64,000 bases of DNA, taken from the NCBI GenBank assembly GCA_023269545.1, contig JAHFTB010000001.1, positions 62,001-126,000 on the forward strand, written 5' to 3'. Made by a program: the position numbers and the translations under genes. This document shows positions 19,354 to 27,715 of this stretch, piece by piece (position 1 is the first letter of the stretch; each line of letters starts with the position of its first letter). Source of the DNA: Verrucomicrobiota bacterium (lineage in GTDB: Bacteria > Verrucomicrobiota > Verrucomicrobiia > Chthoniobacterales > Xiphinematobacteraceae). Under the pieces are notes generated by a model. That model was not told where the DNA came from, ran no database searches, and was given only the letters and a program-made list of their open reading frames with translations.

Positions 19354-19941
19354 CTAATGATTCACCAAGTTTTCATGCGTCGATAGCCACTCAGGATTTA
19401 AAAAATCCAAGGCTTCATCAACAGGATTTTCCCCTATTTGCCACACCACATCCGCAAACTCCGTCTCCGCCGGGACGTGGCTCCACCTCGTCCCGGCGGA
19501 AGTGGAATCCATGAGAATAAAAAGATCACGAGGCCCTAATAGACCCAGCCCGGTAGCTTCCAAGCTCAGGTTCACAAAGGTTTCGATCAGGCGTTGAGCG
19601 CTGACCACTTCTTCTTGAACCCAAGGTCGTTGAATAAAAAGGGCTATCGGTTTGCGAACCAGATAATAAATAAATTCCTTGTTTTGATCCGCTCCCGGCA
19701 TCACCCCCACTATCAGATAGTTGCTGGTGCTCCAGTGAATGGATTCCTTAACGTACACTTCCGTGTGCTGGGGAATAATAGGAAGATCACGGGTCGAAAA
19801 AAGAGTTTCTCCCTTACATTGTAAGCGAGCATTCATACTGTCAGGAATCCACAAAGGTTCCTTGAGCCATGGGGAAAGCATTTTTTGAATTTTCCCCGCC
19901 AATCCTGATTGTTTGGGAGAAAGCTTTGTCTCTTTTTTCAT
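19354..19941 (-). CDS. Hypothetical protein following the CesT-like chaperone gene
   Basis: A 195-residue soluble-looking protein I do not recognise. I chose the ATG at 19941, which gives a basic start (MKKETKLSPKQ) and leaves 37 bp after the chaperone gene; an upstream start overlapping that gene is possible. There is no signal peptide or clear membrane span. The middle reads as mixed alpha/beta (EVYVKESIHWSTSNYLIVGV, IYYLVRKPIALFI). It follows the CesT-like gene on the same strand, so the two are probably co-transcribed. In type III systems a chaperone and its effector or translocator are often encoded together, so this may be the chaperone's client or a partner (inference). Confidence 0.5.
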   Translation of the reverse strand: MKKETKLSPKQSGLAGKIQKMLSPWLKEPLWIPDSMNARLQCKGETLFSTRDLPIIPQHTEVYVKESIHWSTSNYLIVGVMPGADQNKEFIYYLVRKPIALFIQRPWVQEEVVSAQRLIETFVNLSLEATGLGLLGPRDLFILMDSTSAGTRWSHVPAETEFADVVWQIGENPVDEALDFLNPEWLSTHENLVNH

Positions 19942-19978
19942 TTTACATATGATTTTTTGCTGCCCTGCGGGTATCCTC

Positions 19979-20449
19979 TTATGCTCCTTTTTTCGCTCCT
20001 GGTTTAGCCAGAACATGTACTCCAGGTTTGATCACTAAATTACTTTCTAAAACCAGATCCCCTTTTTCCAATCGATCTGTCCAATATTCCACATAATTGA
20101 GGAATTCTTGAAAAGCAGTTTTAAATTTAACAAACGTTAATTCTTCCAGATCAAAAGAACGAGACAAAATAATGTCTCCACTTTCCGCATCACATCCAAA
20201 AGACGCTCCGCCAGTTCCTCGACCTAAGACATTGGCATCCAAAAGAGTCTGGTAAAGGGTTTTTGCATCGTAATCTTCCGCCAAACCAATAAAGGAATGG
20301 ACGTAGCATACCTCGTTGGTTGAAGAAAATTCAATAGTTACATCAAAGCAATCATCGCAAAGGACGCGGCATGCCCGCTCCGAATTTAGTTGGAGACAGC
20401 CGAGGCCCATTTCATGTCCAAGGTCGTGGAGTAATTCGTGCACAGTCAT
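19979..20449 (-). CDS. CesT-family type III secretion chaperone-like protein
   Basis: A 156-residue acidic protein with the layout of class I type III secretion chaperones (CesT/Tir chaperone family). An N-terminal amphipathic helix (VHELLHDLGHEMGLGCLQLN) is followed by beta strands (ACRVLCDDCFDVTIEF), a segment ending LYQTLLDANVLGRGTGG, which matches the family's LL-x-AN-x-x-G motif, then GDIILSRSFDLEELTFVKF and a final helix. Such proteins form dimers and hold effectors unfolded in the cytosol before secretion. ATG start at 20449. The assignment is by pattern, not by alignment. No secretion-apparatus gene is visible in the window. Confidence 0.68.
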   Translation of the reverse strand: MTVHELLHDLGHEMGLGCLQLNSERACRVLCDDCFDVTIEFSSTNEVCYVHSFIGLAEDYDAKTLYQTLLDANVLGRGTGGASFGCDAESGDIILSRSFDLEELTFVKFKTAFQEFLNYVEYWTDRLEKGDLVLESNLVIKPGVHVLAKPGAKKGA

Positions 20450-20788
20450 AAATTGGGTATGTCGATAGTTATTGTAGGGTAGAGAGAGAGGGTGATTTTC
20501 AGCATCCCTGTCAAGGAATTCTTTGCTTTCCTTAGATCATGATTCTGATTGCACCTCTTGCTGCAAGAGAAGGCAAAGAAACAGTATCTAAAAATACGGA
20601 AACCGATAAAAGTATGGTACAAATTTCGAAAAATCATGAACTTGTATGCATCCACGTAATTGCTCCACTCACGAAACAGCCACTAGAGCCAAATTAGGGG
20701 AAATTATACCTATTAGAGACAATAGGATATACCTATTCAAAACCAATACTTGCAAGTGAGAGAGAAGACTGATCGTCTCGCAGGCCCG
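20450..20788. other. Divergent intergenic region, CesT-like gene to lnt
   Basis: A 339-bp AT-rich gap between divergent genes, so it should contain both promoters. A 69-codon minus-strand frame in it is not protein-like. I see no repeat copy or RNA gene. Confidence 0.45.
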
Positions 20789-22393
20789 ATGAAAATTTGG
20801 TTCGGTATTTTTTTGGCAATTATCAGCGGCGTTTTGGCCGCCATGGCTTTTCCTCCCCTGCAGCTCTCCTGGCTCTGTTGGATTGCATGGAGCCCCTTGA
20901 TCATAGACCTTTGGTTTGCTGAATCTAAAAAACACCATCTGCTGAGAATGCTAGGCTTAGGCTACCTAGGCGGAATTTTCTTTTTTTGGTGCTCTCTTGC
21001 ATGGATACGGGAAGTCACAATGATGGGATGGTTTGTATTGGGACTTTATCTAGGCATTTATCCCGCTCTTTGGGCATTATTTATAGGAACGATCTGTCGT
21101 CCCCGTCAAGAAAGACCCACCAAGGATCTCATCTGGCTCAATTCTTGGAACAATTTGTGGCTCGCAATTTTAGGAGCCGCCGCATGGTCCGGATTGGAGT
21201 GGATTCGTGGTTTTTTATTCACGGGATTTGGTTGGAATTCACAAGGAGTGGCTCTTTACCGACTGGTGCCTCTGATCCAGATCGCAGATATCACCGGCGT
21301 ACAAGGTCTTTCTTTTCTAGTCATTATGGTCAATTTGATCTTCGTGATGACGATCAAACGGCTGAGTTTGGAACTGCGTAAATATGGTTGGCATTCTCAC
21401 TTTGATTTCACCATTACTTTAGCGCTCGTTGCCGCGGCTTTTCTCTATGGGGCCCGGAAAATTTTCTATTCTCGCACCGCATTAACGCCCATACGGATCG
21501 CCTGCATCCAACCGTCCATCCCCCAGAATCTCAAATGGGATCCGGCTTTCGAGGAGGCCATCCTCCAAACTTGTTTGAAACAAAGTGAAGCAGCGATACG
21601 AATGCATCCCAATCTTCTGATGTGGCCGGAGGCAACCACTCCTCGTCCCGCATTAGTAGATCCGGAAACCCGAGCATTGATAGAAGGTGTGGCTCGATCC
21701 TTTTCAGGCGATCTTTTAATTGGAACGATTCATTTCAGCGGCGACAAGAGTTTTAACTCTGCCGTATTGTTCACTGATCAAGGCAAGAAGGCACAGATCT
21801 ATTCCAAAGTCCACCTCGTCCCATTTGGAGAATATATTCCCCTTCGTCACTCTTTTCCGCTTTTCGCCTGGATCGCAGGCACCCTCATTCCCTACGATTT
21901 CACAGCCGGATCCGGACCAGTGATATTCCCGATGCAAACGCTTCCTATTCATTTGGCACCCCTCATTTGCTTTGAAGATACTATTGGAAGTCTGGCCCGT
22001 CGCTTTGTACTCGAAAAAGCCCAATTATTCACAGTAGTCACTAACAACGGCTGGTTTGGAAGATCTTCGTGTTCTCAGCAGCACTTAGCTAATGCCATTT
22101 TTCGAGCCGCGGAATTTAAGATTCCCATGGCACGCTGTTCCAATACAGGAATCACCTGCTTGGTAGACCGATTTGGCGCCATCAGTCAAATTCTCCACGA
22201 TCCTCGGAATATCACATTTGGACCCGGCATCCTCGTGGGCGAATTGAAAGTCCCCTCCAATCCTGTCCCCACATTCTACGCCCGCTTCGGGGACGTATTT
22301 TCAGCAAGTGCGCTGGGGCTCTCCTGCCTGGCAGTCATCTTCCATCTGCGAAGACGATGCTCCTCTCGCTGGCGGAACGTATCATATATATAG
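20789..22393 (+). CDS. lnt: Apolipoprotein N-acyltransferase
   Basis: An inner-membrane enzyme that adds the third acyl chain to the N-terminal Cys of lipoproteins. I chose the ATG at 20789, giving 534 residues; a TTG upstream would add 13. The N-terminal 230 or so residues hold six or seven membrane spans, starting KIWFGIFLAIISGVLAAMAF. The periplasmic C-terminal part is a nitrilase-like domain with Glu in LMWPEATTP, Lys in IYSKVHLVPFGEYIP and the nucleophile Cys in APLICFEDTIG. Length is normal. The putative lipoprotein at 50188 would be a substrate. Confidence 0.93.
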   Translation: MKIWFGIFLAIISGVLAAMAFPPLQLSWLCWIAWSPLIIDLWFAESKKHHLLRMLGLGYLGGIFFFWCSLAWIREVTMMGWFVLGLYLGIYPALWALFIGTICRPRQERPTKDLIWLNSWNNLWLAILGAAAWSGLEWIRGFLFTGFGWNSQGVALYRLVPLIQIADITGVQGLSFLVIMVNLIFVMTIKRLSLELRKYGWHSHFDFTITLALVAAAFLYGARKIFYSRTALTPIRIACIQPSIPQNLKWDPAFEEAILQTCLKQSEAAIRMHPNLLMWPEATTPRPALVDPETRALIEGVARSFSGDLLIGTIHFSGDKSFNSAVLFTDQGKKAQIYSKVHLVPFGEYIPLRHSFPLFAWIAGTLIPYDFTAGSGPVIFPMQTLPIHLAPLICFEDTIGSLARRFVLEKAQLFTVVTNNGWFGRSSCSQQHLANAIFRAAEFKIPMARCSNTGITCLVDRFGAISQILHDPRNITFGPGILVGELKVPSNPVPTFYARFGDVFSASALGLSCLAVIFHLRRRCSSRWRNVSYI

Positions 22394-22423
22394 CGAAGCC
22401 TGTATCCCATAGAACGTCTTCTC

Positions 22424-23785
22424 ATGCCACTCAAACCCACACTTCTCATTGTCGATGATGAAAAACATACTCGCGAAGGACTTCGCGTCTCTTTTGACGA
22501 TGTATTCGAAGTTGCTGTCGCCGGGGATATGGAAGGAGCACTCGCCATACTGCAGGACGATCCTACCGATGTTCTCCTCACCGACTTAAAATTAGGAGCG
22601 GACGATGGCATGCGACTTGTGGATGCCGCATTAAAACTCTCACATCCACCACTTTGCATCATGATGACCGCTTACGGCACGGTCGACGTAGCCGTAGAGG
22701 CAATGAAACGAGGTGCCTACGACTTTGTAACCAAACCTGTGAATCTGGAGCGACTGGAGCTTCTCATCAAACGCGGTTTGAGAGAGCGAGAAACCACAAG
22801 AGAAAATCGAGAATTGCGTCAACAAGTGGACCGTAAATTCGGATTGGAAAACATGATCGGCGCCTCTCCCGCAATCCACGAGGTCATGAACACTATCAGG
22901 CAAGTCGCTCCCTCCCGAGCGACTATACTCATTTTGGGAGAGAGTGGCACCGGCAAGGAGCTTGCGGCTCGAGCCATTCACCGTCTCAGCTCCCGCGCTT
23001 CCGGACGTTTTGTAGCCGTTCACTGCGCTTCACTTTCTCCTCAACTTTTGGAAAGCGAACTTTTCGGTCACGAAAAAGGTTCCTTCACAGGCGCAACAGA
23101 AAAGCGTATCGGCCGCTTCGAACAGGCAACCGATGGAACGCTTTTCTTAGATGAGATTGGCGAGATCGATCTGAATACTCAGGTAAAAATTCTACGAGTC
23201 CTTGGAGAACGAACCTTTGAGCGTGTCGGAAGCAACCATACTTTAAAAGCCGATGTGCGCCTCATTACTGCCACCAATAAAGATCTATCCAAGTTAGTAA
23301 ATGAAGGGAAATTCCGTGAAGATCTTTTCTTCCGATTGAATGTGGTTCAAATGACGATGCCTCCTCTTCGTACCCGCAAGGAAGACATCCCGATTCTCGT
23401 TCAGACATTTCTCAAAGAATCCTGCCGCGAGAATGGCAAACCCCTCAAGGAAATGGATGCCTCAGCAATCTCTTATCTTATTGAATACGAATGGCCTGGC
23501 AACGTCAGAGAATTGCGTGCCGCCATCGAACACGGCGTCGTAATGAGCAGTGGTTCCCACATTCTTCCAAGAGATCTTCCTATTCAACTACGCTCCAGTC
23601 TCTCCCCTGCCCATGCTCCGCTCCCTCCACAAGATGCCCTGAATCTCCGCGATACGGAACACCACCTCATCCTTCGCGCCCTGGAAGAATGTAGAGGGAA
23701 TCGAAGCAAAGCTGCTCAAAAACTGGGTATTAGTCGCCGCACCCTTTATCGCCGCCTCCAACAATCCGGAAGTTCGAAAAATTGA
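22424..23785 (+). CDS. Sigma-54-dependent response regulator, NtrC family
   Basis: A 453-residue transcription activator with three domains: a receiver (about 5-120, phosphorylated Asp in VLLTDLKLG), an AAA+ domain (about 140-380) and a Fis-type helix-turn-helix (about 415-450, GNRSKAAQKLGISRRTLYRR). Walker A is GESGTGKE and Walker B is GTLFLDEIGE. The loop that contacts sigma-54 reads GSFTGA, a known variant of GAFTGA. It begins 30 bp after lnt. No histidine kinase gene is adjacent, so the partner kinase is unknown. PVC bacteria generally have a similar AtoC-like regulator. Confidence 0.92.
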   Translation: MPLKPTLLIVDDEKHTREGLRVSFDDVFEVAVAGDMEGALAILQDDPTDVLLTDLKLGADDGMRLVDAALKLSHPPLCIMMTAYGTVDVAVEAMKRGAYDFVTKPVNLERLELLIKRGLRERETTRENRELRQQVDRKFGLENMIGASPAIHEVMNTIRQVAPSRATILILGESGTGKELAARAIHRLSSRASGRFVAVHCASLSPQLLESELFGHEKGSFTGATEKRIGRFEQATDGTLFLDEIGEIDLNTQVKILRVLGERTFERVGSNHTLKADVRLITATNKDLSKLVNEGKFREDLFFRLNVVQMTMPPLRTRKEDIPILVQTFLKESCRENGKPLKEMDASAISYLIEYEWPGNVRELRAAIEHGVVMSSGSHILPRDLPIQLRSSLSPAHAPLPPQDALNLRDTEHHLILRALEECRGNRSKAAQKLGISRRTLYRRLQQSGSSKN

Positions 23786-23872
23786 TTTCCAGTCCATCAA
23801 AAGCCTTCTATTATTTGTGATAAGAGATTCATACTCAGGATTTGAACATCTCCTTTTTCAGAACATTTTTTA

Positions 23873-24145
23873 ATGGATCACCCCGATATCAATTCCATGT
23901 CGAAAGCAGAAGCTGCATTTCCCTTACCCGACTCATTGGAAAAGGCCATGCAGCGTCTCGAAGAAATTGTACAGGCGATGGAATCAGAAAAACTTTCCCT
24001 CGACACTCTCATTGCCCATTATGAAGAGGGTGTAAAGTTAGTAAAATTCTGCCAAGGACGGCTGGATGGCGCTGAACAGCGCATTCGCATAGTCGCCCGT
24101 GACCTCGAAGGTAAAATATCACTTCAGTCTTTTGAACAAACGTGA
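23873..24145 (+). CDS. xseB: Exodeoxyribonuclease VII small subunit
   Basis: A 90-residue protein of the XseB family, which pairs with XseA to degrade single-stranded DNA. The helical-hairpin core is plain: SLEKAMQRLEEIVQAMES and LSLDTLIAHYEEGVKLVKFC, then a C-terminal LDGAEQRIRI. The N-terminal 20 residues are an extension. The stop overlaps the GTG start of dxs by 4 bp, implying translational coupling. xseA is not in the window. Confidence 0.9.
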   Translation: MDHPDINSMSKAEAAFPLPDSLEKAMQRLEEIVQAMESEKLSLDTLIAHYEEGVKLVKFCQGRLDGAEQRIRIVARDLEGKISLQSFEQT

Positions 24146-26070
24146 AAACGCGGCCCCACAATGATTCCGAAGCACGGAGCATCCTTCCAAGAATTAAAAA
24201 TCCGGCGGATGTAAAAGACTTAATCGAGAACGATCTTCCCATTCTTGCGGAAGAAATCAGGCAAGAACTTATTAGCGTCCTTTCCCAAACAGGGGGGCAT
24301 CTGGGGCCCAATCTGGGCGTTGTAGAGCTCACCATCGCTCTCCATCGAGTTTTTGATACCCCAAAAGACAAATTTGTTTTTGACGTCAGCCATCAAGGAT
24401 ACGTCCACAAGATGCTTACAGGCAGACGTAACCGAATTCACACTCTGCGCCAATACCAAGGATTAAACGGATTTCTTTTACGCACCGAAAGTGAACACGA
24501 TGTATATGGCGCCGGCCATGCTGGCACAGCTCTCTCTGCGGGATTAGGTATGGCAGCTGCCAGAGACCTCAAAAATGGCGACGAACATGTGGTGGTAGTT
24601 GCCGGTGACGCCGCATTTACTTGTGGAGTGAGCTTCGAAGCTTTGAACAATGTGTCGGCAACCACCTCCCGGTTAATCATCATTCTCAATGATAATGAAT
24701 GGTCGATTGCCAAAAATGTGGGTGCAGTCGCCGAATACCTCAATCGAATTGTTACTAATCCTGCCTATGCTCATCTCCACGCAAAAGCTGGAAAATTTGT
24801 GGAGTGGCTCGCCGGAAAACAGGCACGAAAGCTGGTTCACAAAGCCGAGGCAGGCCTCAAAAACCTGCTGGCTCCAAGCGTAATTTTCGAAGATCTGGGT
24901 ATCCGTTACTTTGGTCCTTTAGATGGACATGACATTCCTCTGCTAATTAAAAGTTTCGAATTTCTTAAGTCTCAAAACGAACCCGTCATTTTGCATATCC
25001 TCACCCAAAAAGGTAAGGGCTATGCTCCCGCCTTGGAAAAACCAGATAAATTTCATGGGTTAGGCAAATTTCATTTGGATACTGGCGAAACAGCCGCCTC
25101 CTCCACGCCCACCTACTCAGAACTGCTAGGACAGACTCTCGCAGATTTCGCCGATCAAAATAATAAGATCATCGCGATCACCGCAGCTATGCCCACAGGC
25201 ACAGGACTCGTCCACTTTGCTCGCCGACATCCTACGCGCTTTTTCGACGTCGGCATTGCCGAAGAACATGCCGCTCTATTCGCCTGCGGACTAGCCACCC
25301 AAGGCATGAAACCATTCCTCGTAATTTATTCGACTTTTATGCAGCGGGCTTTTGACATGATCGTCCACGACATGGCCCTACAGAACCTGAATATTTGTCT
25401 CTGCATGGACCGCGCCGGACTTTCCGGAGATGATGGCCCCACACACCATGGCCTTTTTGACATTGGGTACCTCCGCCATATTCCAGGAATTGTCCATATG
25501 CAGCCCAAAGATGAAGTCGAATTCCGCGACATGCTGTGGACCATGATGCATTACCAAGACGGGCCCATTGCCATCCGATATCCCCGTGGAACTGGCACCG
25601 GCATTCCATCCACAGAATCCCCTCGTCTCTTAGAAATCGGCAAATCGGAAGTCCTCCGCCATGGCAATCAAGTGGCTCTCTTCGGTCTGGGAAATATGTG
25701 CGAAATGGCCCTAAAAACCGCGGAATTACTTGAAAAACATGGAATTAGCACCGCGGTGATCAATGCGCGCTGGATTAAGCCATTGGATATTACCACCTTG
25801 GAATTTTTCGCTCGCGGTTGCGATGTCATTTGCACCTTTGAAGACCACGTCCTCCACAATGGATTCGGTAGCGCTATCATCGAACATCTCAGCGATGCCC
25901 ACATTCCCACTCCCGTGGTCCGCATCGGATGGCCAGACCAATTTATCGAGCACGGCACCGTCCCCATCCTCCGTCAAAAATATGGTCTCACTGCCGAAAC
26001 CGCTTTCGCTCATATTATAGAAAATCTCTCGCTTCCTTTCGAGCAACCCCAATCTGCCGCAGTAGCATAG
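24142..26070 (+). CDS. dxs: 1-deoxy-D-xylulose-5-phosphate synthase
   Basis: A 642-residue thiamine diphosphate enzyme that condenses pyruvate and glyceraldehyde 3-phosphate in the first step of the MEP isoprenoid pathway. GTG start at 24142, overlapping xseB by 4 bp. The N-terminal region has GGHLGPNLGVVELT and DVSHQGYVHK. The cofactor-binding segment reads GDAAFTCGVSFEALN rather than the commoner GDGALTGG form, with NDNEWSI downstream. The middle region has GIAEEHAALFACGLA with the catalytic Glu. ispD, a later step of the same pathway, is at 59934-60644. Confidence 0.94.
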   Translation: MKTRPHNDSEARSILPRIKNPADVKDLIENDLPILAEEIRQELISVLSQTGGHLGPNLGVVELTIALHRVFDTPKDKFVFDVSHQGYVHKMLTGRRNRIHTLRQYQGLNGFLLRTESEHDVYGAGHAGTALSAGLGMAAARDLKNGDEHVVVVAGDAAFTCGVSFEALNNVSATTSRLIIILNDNEWSIAKNVGAVAEYLNRIVTNPAYAHLHAKAGKFVEWLAGKQARKLVHKAEAGLKNLLAPSVIFEDLGIRYFGPLDGHDIPLLIKSFEFLKSQNEPVILHILTQKGKGYAPALEKPDKFHGLGKFHLDTGETAASSTPTYSELLGQTLADFADQNNKIIAITAAMPTGTGLVHFARRHPTRFFDVGIAEEHAALFACGLATQGMKPFLVIYSTFMQRAFDMIVHDMALQNLNICLCMDRAGLSGDDGPTHHGLFDIGYLRHIPGIVHMQPKDEVEFRDMLWTMMHYQDGPIAIRYPRGTGTGIPSTESPRLLEIGKSEVLRHGNQVALFGLGNMCEMALKTAELLEKHGISTAVINARWIKPLDITTLEFFARGCDVICTFEDHVLHNGFGSAIIEHLSDAHIPTPVVRIGWPDQFIEHGTVPILRQKYGLTAETAFAHIIENLSLPFEQPQSAAVA

Positions 26071-26084
26071 ACAGGTCTCATTCG

Positions 26085-26152
26085 TAACTGACGTTACGTA
26101 CTAACTGACGTTACGTACTTTTAGGAGCTCTGGGAGCAAAAAAACATTTTAG
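26085..26152 (-). repeat. Family A MITE-like element, truncated copy with doubled end
   Basis: Reverse orientation between dxs and glyS. The end sequence taactgacgttacgtac occurs twice in direct tandem (26085-26101 and 26102-26118), then the conserved ggagctctgggagc and an A-run, then the copy stops near acatttta. The second terminal repeat is missing. Confidence 0.85.
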
Positions 26153-26179
26153 AAATTTCACTATACTCTTACACGTCTT

Positions 26180-27544
26180 ATGTCCAAAGACTCAAACACG
26201 CTTCGCATGGAAAAGATCGTCAGCCTCTGCAAACGGAGAGGATTTGTCTTCCAATCTTCCGAGATCTACGGAGGCTTAAATGGTTTTTGGGACTACGGTC
26301 CACTCGGAGTAGAACTCAAGCGCAACCTCAAAAATTTCTGGTGGCGACGCATCGTTCGCGAACGCGATGATGTCGTGGGTATGGATGGGTCCATCATCAT
26401 GAATCGGGCCGTCTGGCAAGCAAGTGGCCACGAAGAAACCTTTAGCGACCCCATGGTGGATTGTCGCATGTGCAAAGCCCGACACCGTGCAGACCAATTA
26501 CCCACAAAGGACGACACCCTCCCTTATTGTCCCGCCTGCGGAAGTCTCGATCTGACCCCTCCCCGCGCCTTTAACCTCATGTTCAAAAGCTTTGCAGGCC
26601 CCCTAGAAAGCGACGAACATCTCGTCTATCTCCGCCCCGAAACGGCCCAAGCTATTTTTGTCCAATTTAAAAACGTCCTCGATACCTCTCGACAAAAGCT
26701 CCCCTTTGGAATCGCACAAATCGGAAAAGCATTCCGTAACGAAATTAATCCTCGCAATTTTATATTCCGCTCCCGCGAATTCGAACAAATGGAAGTGGAA
26801 TACTTTTGCAAGGAACAGGATGGCCTTTCAGCGCTGGAAAAATGGTTGGAAGAACGACTCCGTTTTTACGAAGACATCGGTATCCCCCGCTCCAAGATCC
26901 ATGTGCACGAAATTCCCGATGGTGAACGTGCCTTTTATTCCAAAAAAACCTACGACCTGGAATATGAATTTCCTTTTGGCCTCCAAGAATTGGAGGGGAT
27001 CGCCTATCGCACAAATTACGATCTTACCCAACACTCCCAGGCCAGCGGAAAACCCCTCGATTACTTTGAGGAAGAAACCAAACAACGCTTTATTCCTCAC
27101 GTCGTAGAACCCAGCGCCGGTGTAGACCGTACCACCCTGGCCCTTCTCTGCGAAGCATTCGACGAGGAAACGGTCACTAATGACGCCGGAAAATCCGAAG
27201 TCCGCACGGTTCTCCATTTTCATCCCCGAATGGCGCCCATCAAATGTGGCATCTTCCCTCTTCTCAAAAACAAGCCTGAATTAGTCTCAAAAGCTAAGGG
27301 AATCGCCTCTTCTTTGCGCAGTCACTTTGCGATTTTTTATGACGAAACCGGCGCCATCGGGCGTCGTTATCGACGTCAAGATGAAGTCGGCACTCCTTTT
27401 GGAATCACGGTTGACTTCGACACCATCGGGGACAACGGGCCTTCTTTGCAAGATACCGTCACCCTCCGTCACCGTGATTCCATGAAGCAGGAACGCATCG
27501 CCATTTCCGAACTGAAATCCTTCCTCTTACAAGCCGTGGATTGA
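26180..27544 (+). CDS. glyS: Glycyl-tRNA synthetase, single-chain class II type
   Basis: A 454-residue class II aminoacyl-tRNA synthetase of the alpha2 (archaeal/eukaryotic and many bacterial) type, not the alpha2beta2 GlyQ/GlyS form. N-terminal motif SSEIYGGLNGFWDYGPLG is diagnostic. Class II motifs are visible: YLRPETAQAIF, then IGKAFRNEINPRNFIFRSREFEQME, then a motif 3 region ending GVDRTTLALLCEAF. The C-terminal anticodon-binding domain starts near residue 350 (MAPIKCGIFPLL). A zinc-type Cys cluster (CRMCKA, CPACGS) lies near 97-117. ATG start at 26180. Confidence 0.95.
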   Translation: MSKDSNTLRMEKIVSLCKRRGFVFQSSEIYGGLNGFWDYGPLGVELKRNLKNFWWRRIVRERDDVVGMDGSIIMNRAVWQASGHEETFSDPMVDCRMCKARHRADQLPTKDDTLPYCPACGSLDLTPPRAFNLMFKSFAGPLESDEHLVYLRPETAQAIFVQFKNVLDTSRQKLPFGIAQIGKAFRNEINPRNFIFRSREFEQMEVEYFCKEQDGLSALEKWLEERLRFYEDIGIPRSKIHVHEIPDGERAFYSKKTYDLEYEFPFGLQELEGIAYRTNYDLTQHSQASGKPLDYFEEETKQRFIPHVVEPSAGVDRTTLALLCEAFDEETVTNDAGKSEVRTVLHFHPRMAPIKCGIFPLLKNKPELVSKAKGIASSLRSHFAIFYDETGAIGRRYRRQDEVGTPFGITVDFDTIGDNGPSLQDTVTLRHRDSMKQERIAISELKSFLLQAVD

Positions 27545-27547
27545 TTG

Positions 27548-27626
27548 GCCCTGGAACCGGGCTTTCCTGAAGGAGAGAGAAAGTCTCCTTCATTCCTCCA
27601 GTGTAAGCGGCTTTTTAAGCAGGCTA
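27548..27626 (+). repeat. Family B dispersed repeat, copy
   Basis: Between convergent glyS and the GHL10 gene. Begins ccctggaaccgggctttcct, then an inverted gaaggagag/ctccttc stretch, then agcggctttttaagcaggct. The internal hairpin could serve as a bidirectional terminator. Confidence 0.6.
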
Positions 27627-27715
27627 GTTAGAAAAATATTCGGTGAATATGTTTTTGTACTCATCTCCGGAGAAGAGATCGGTTGATAGATATCGAATGG
27701 GTTATCCTTCCCCAG

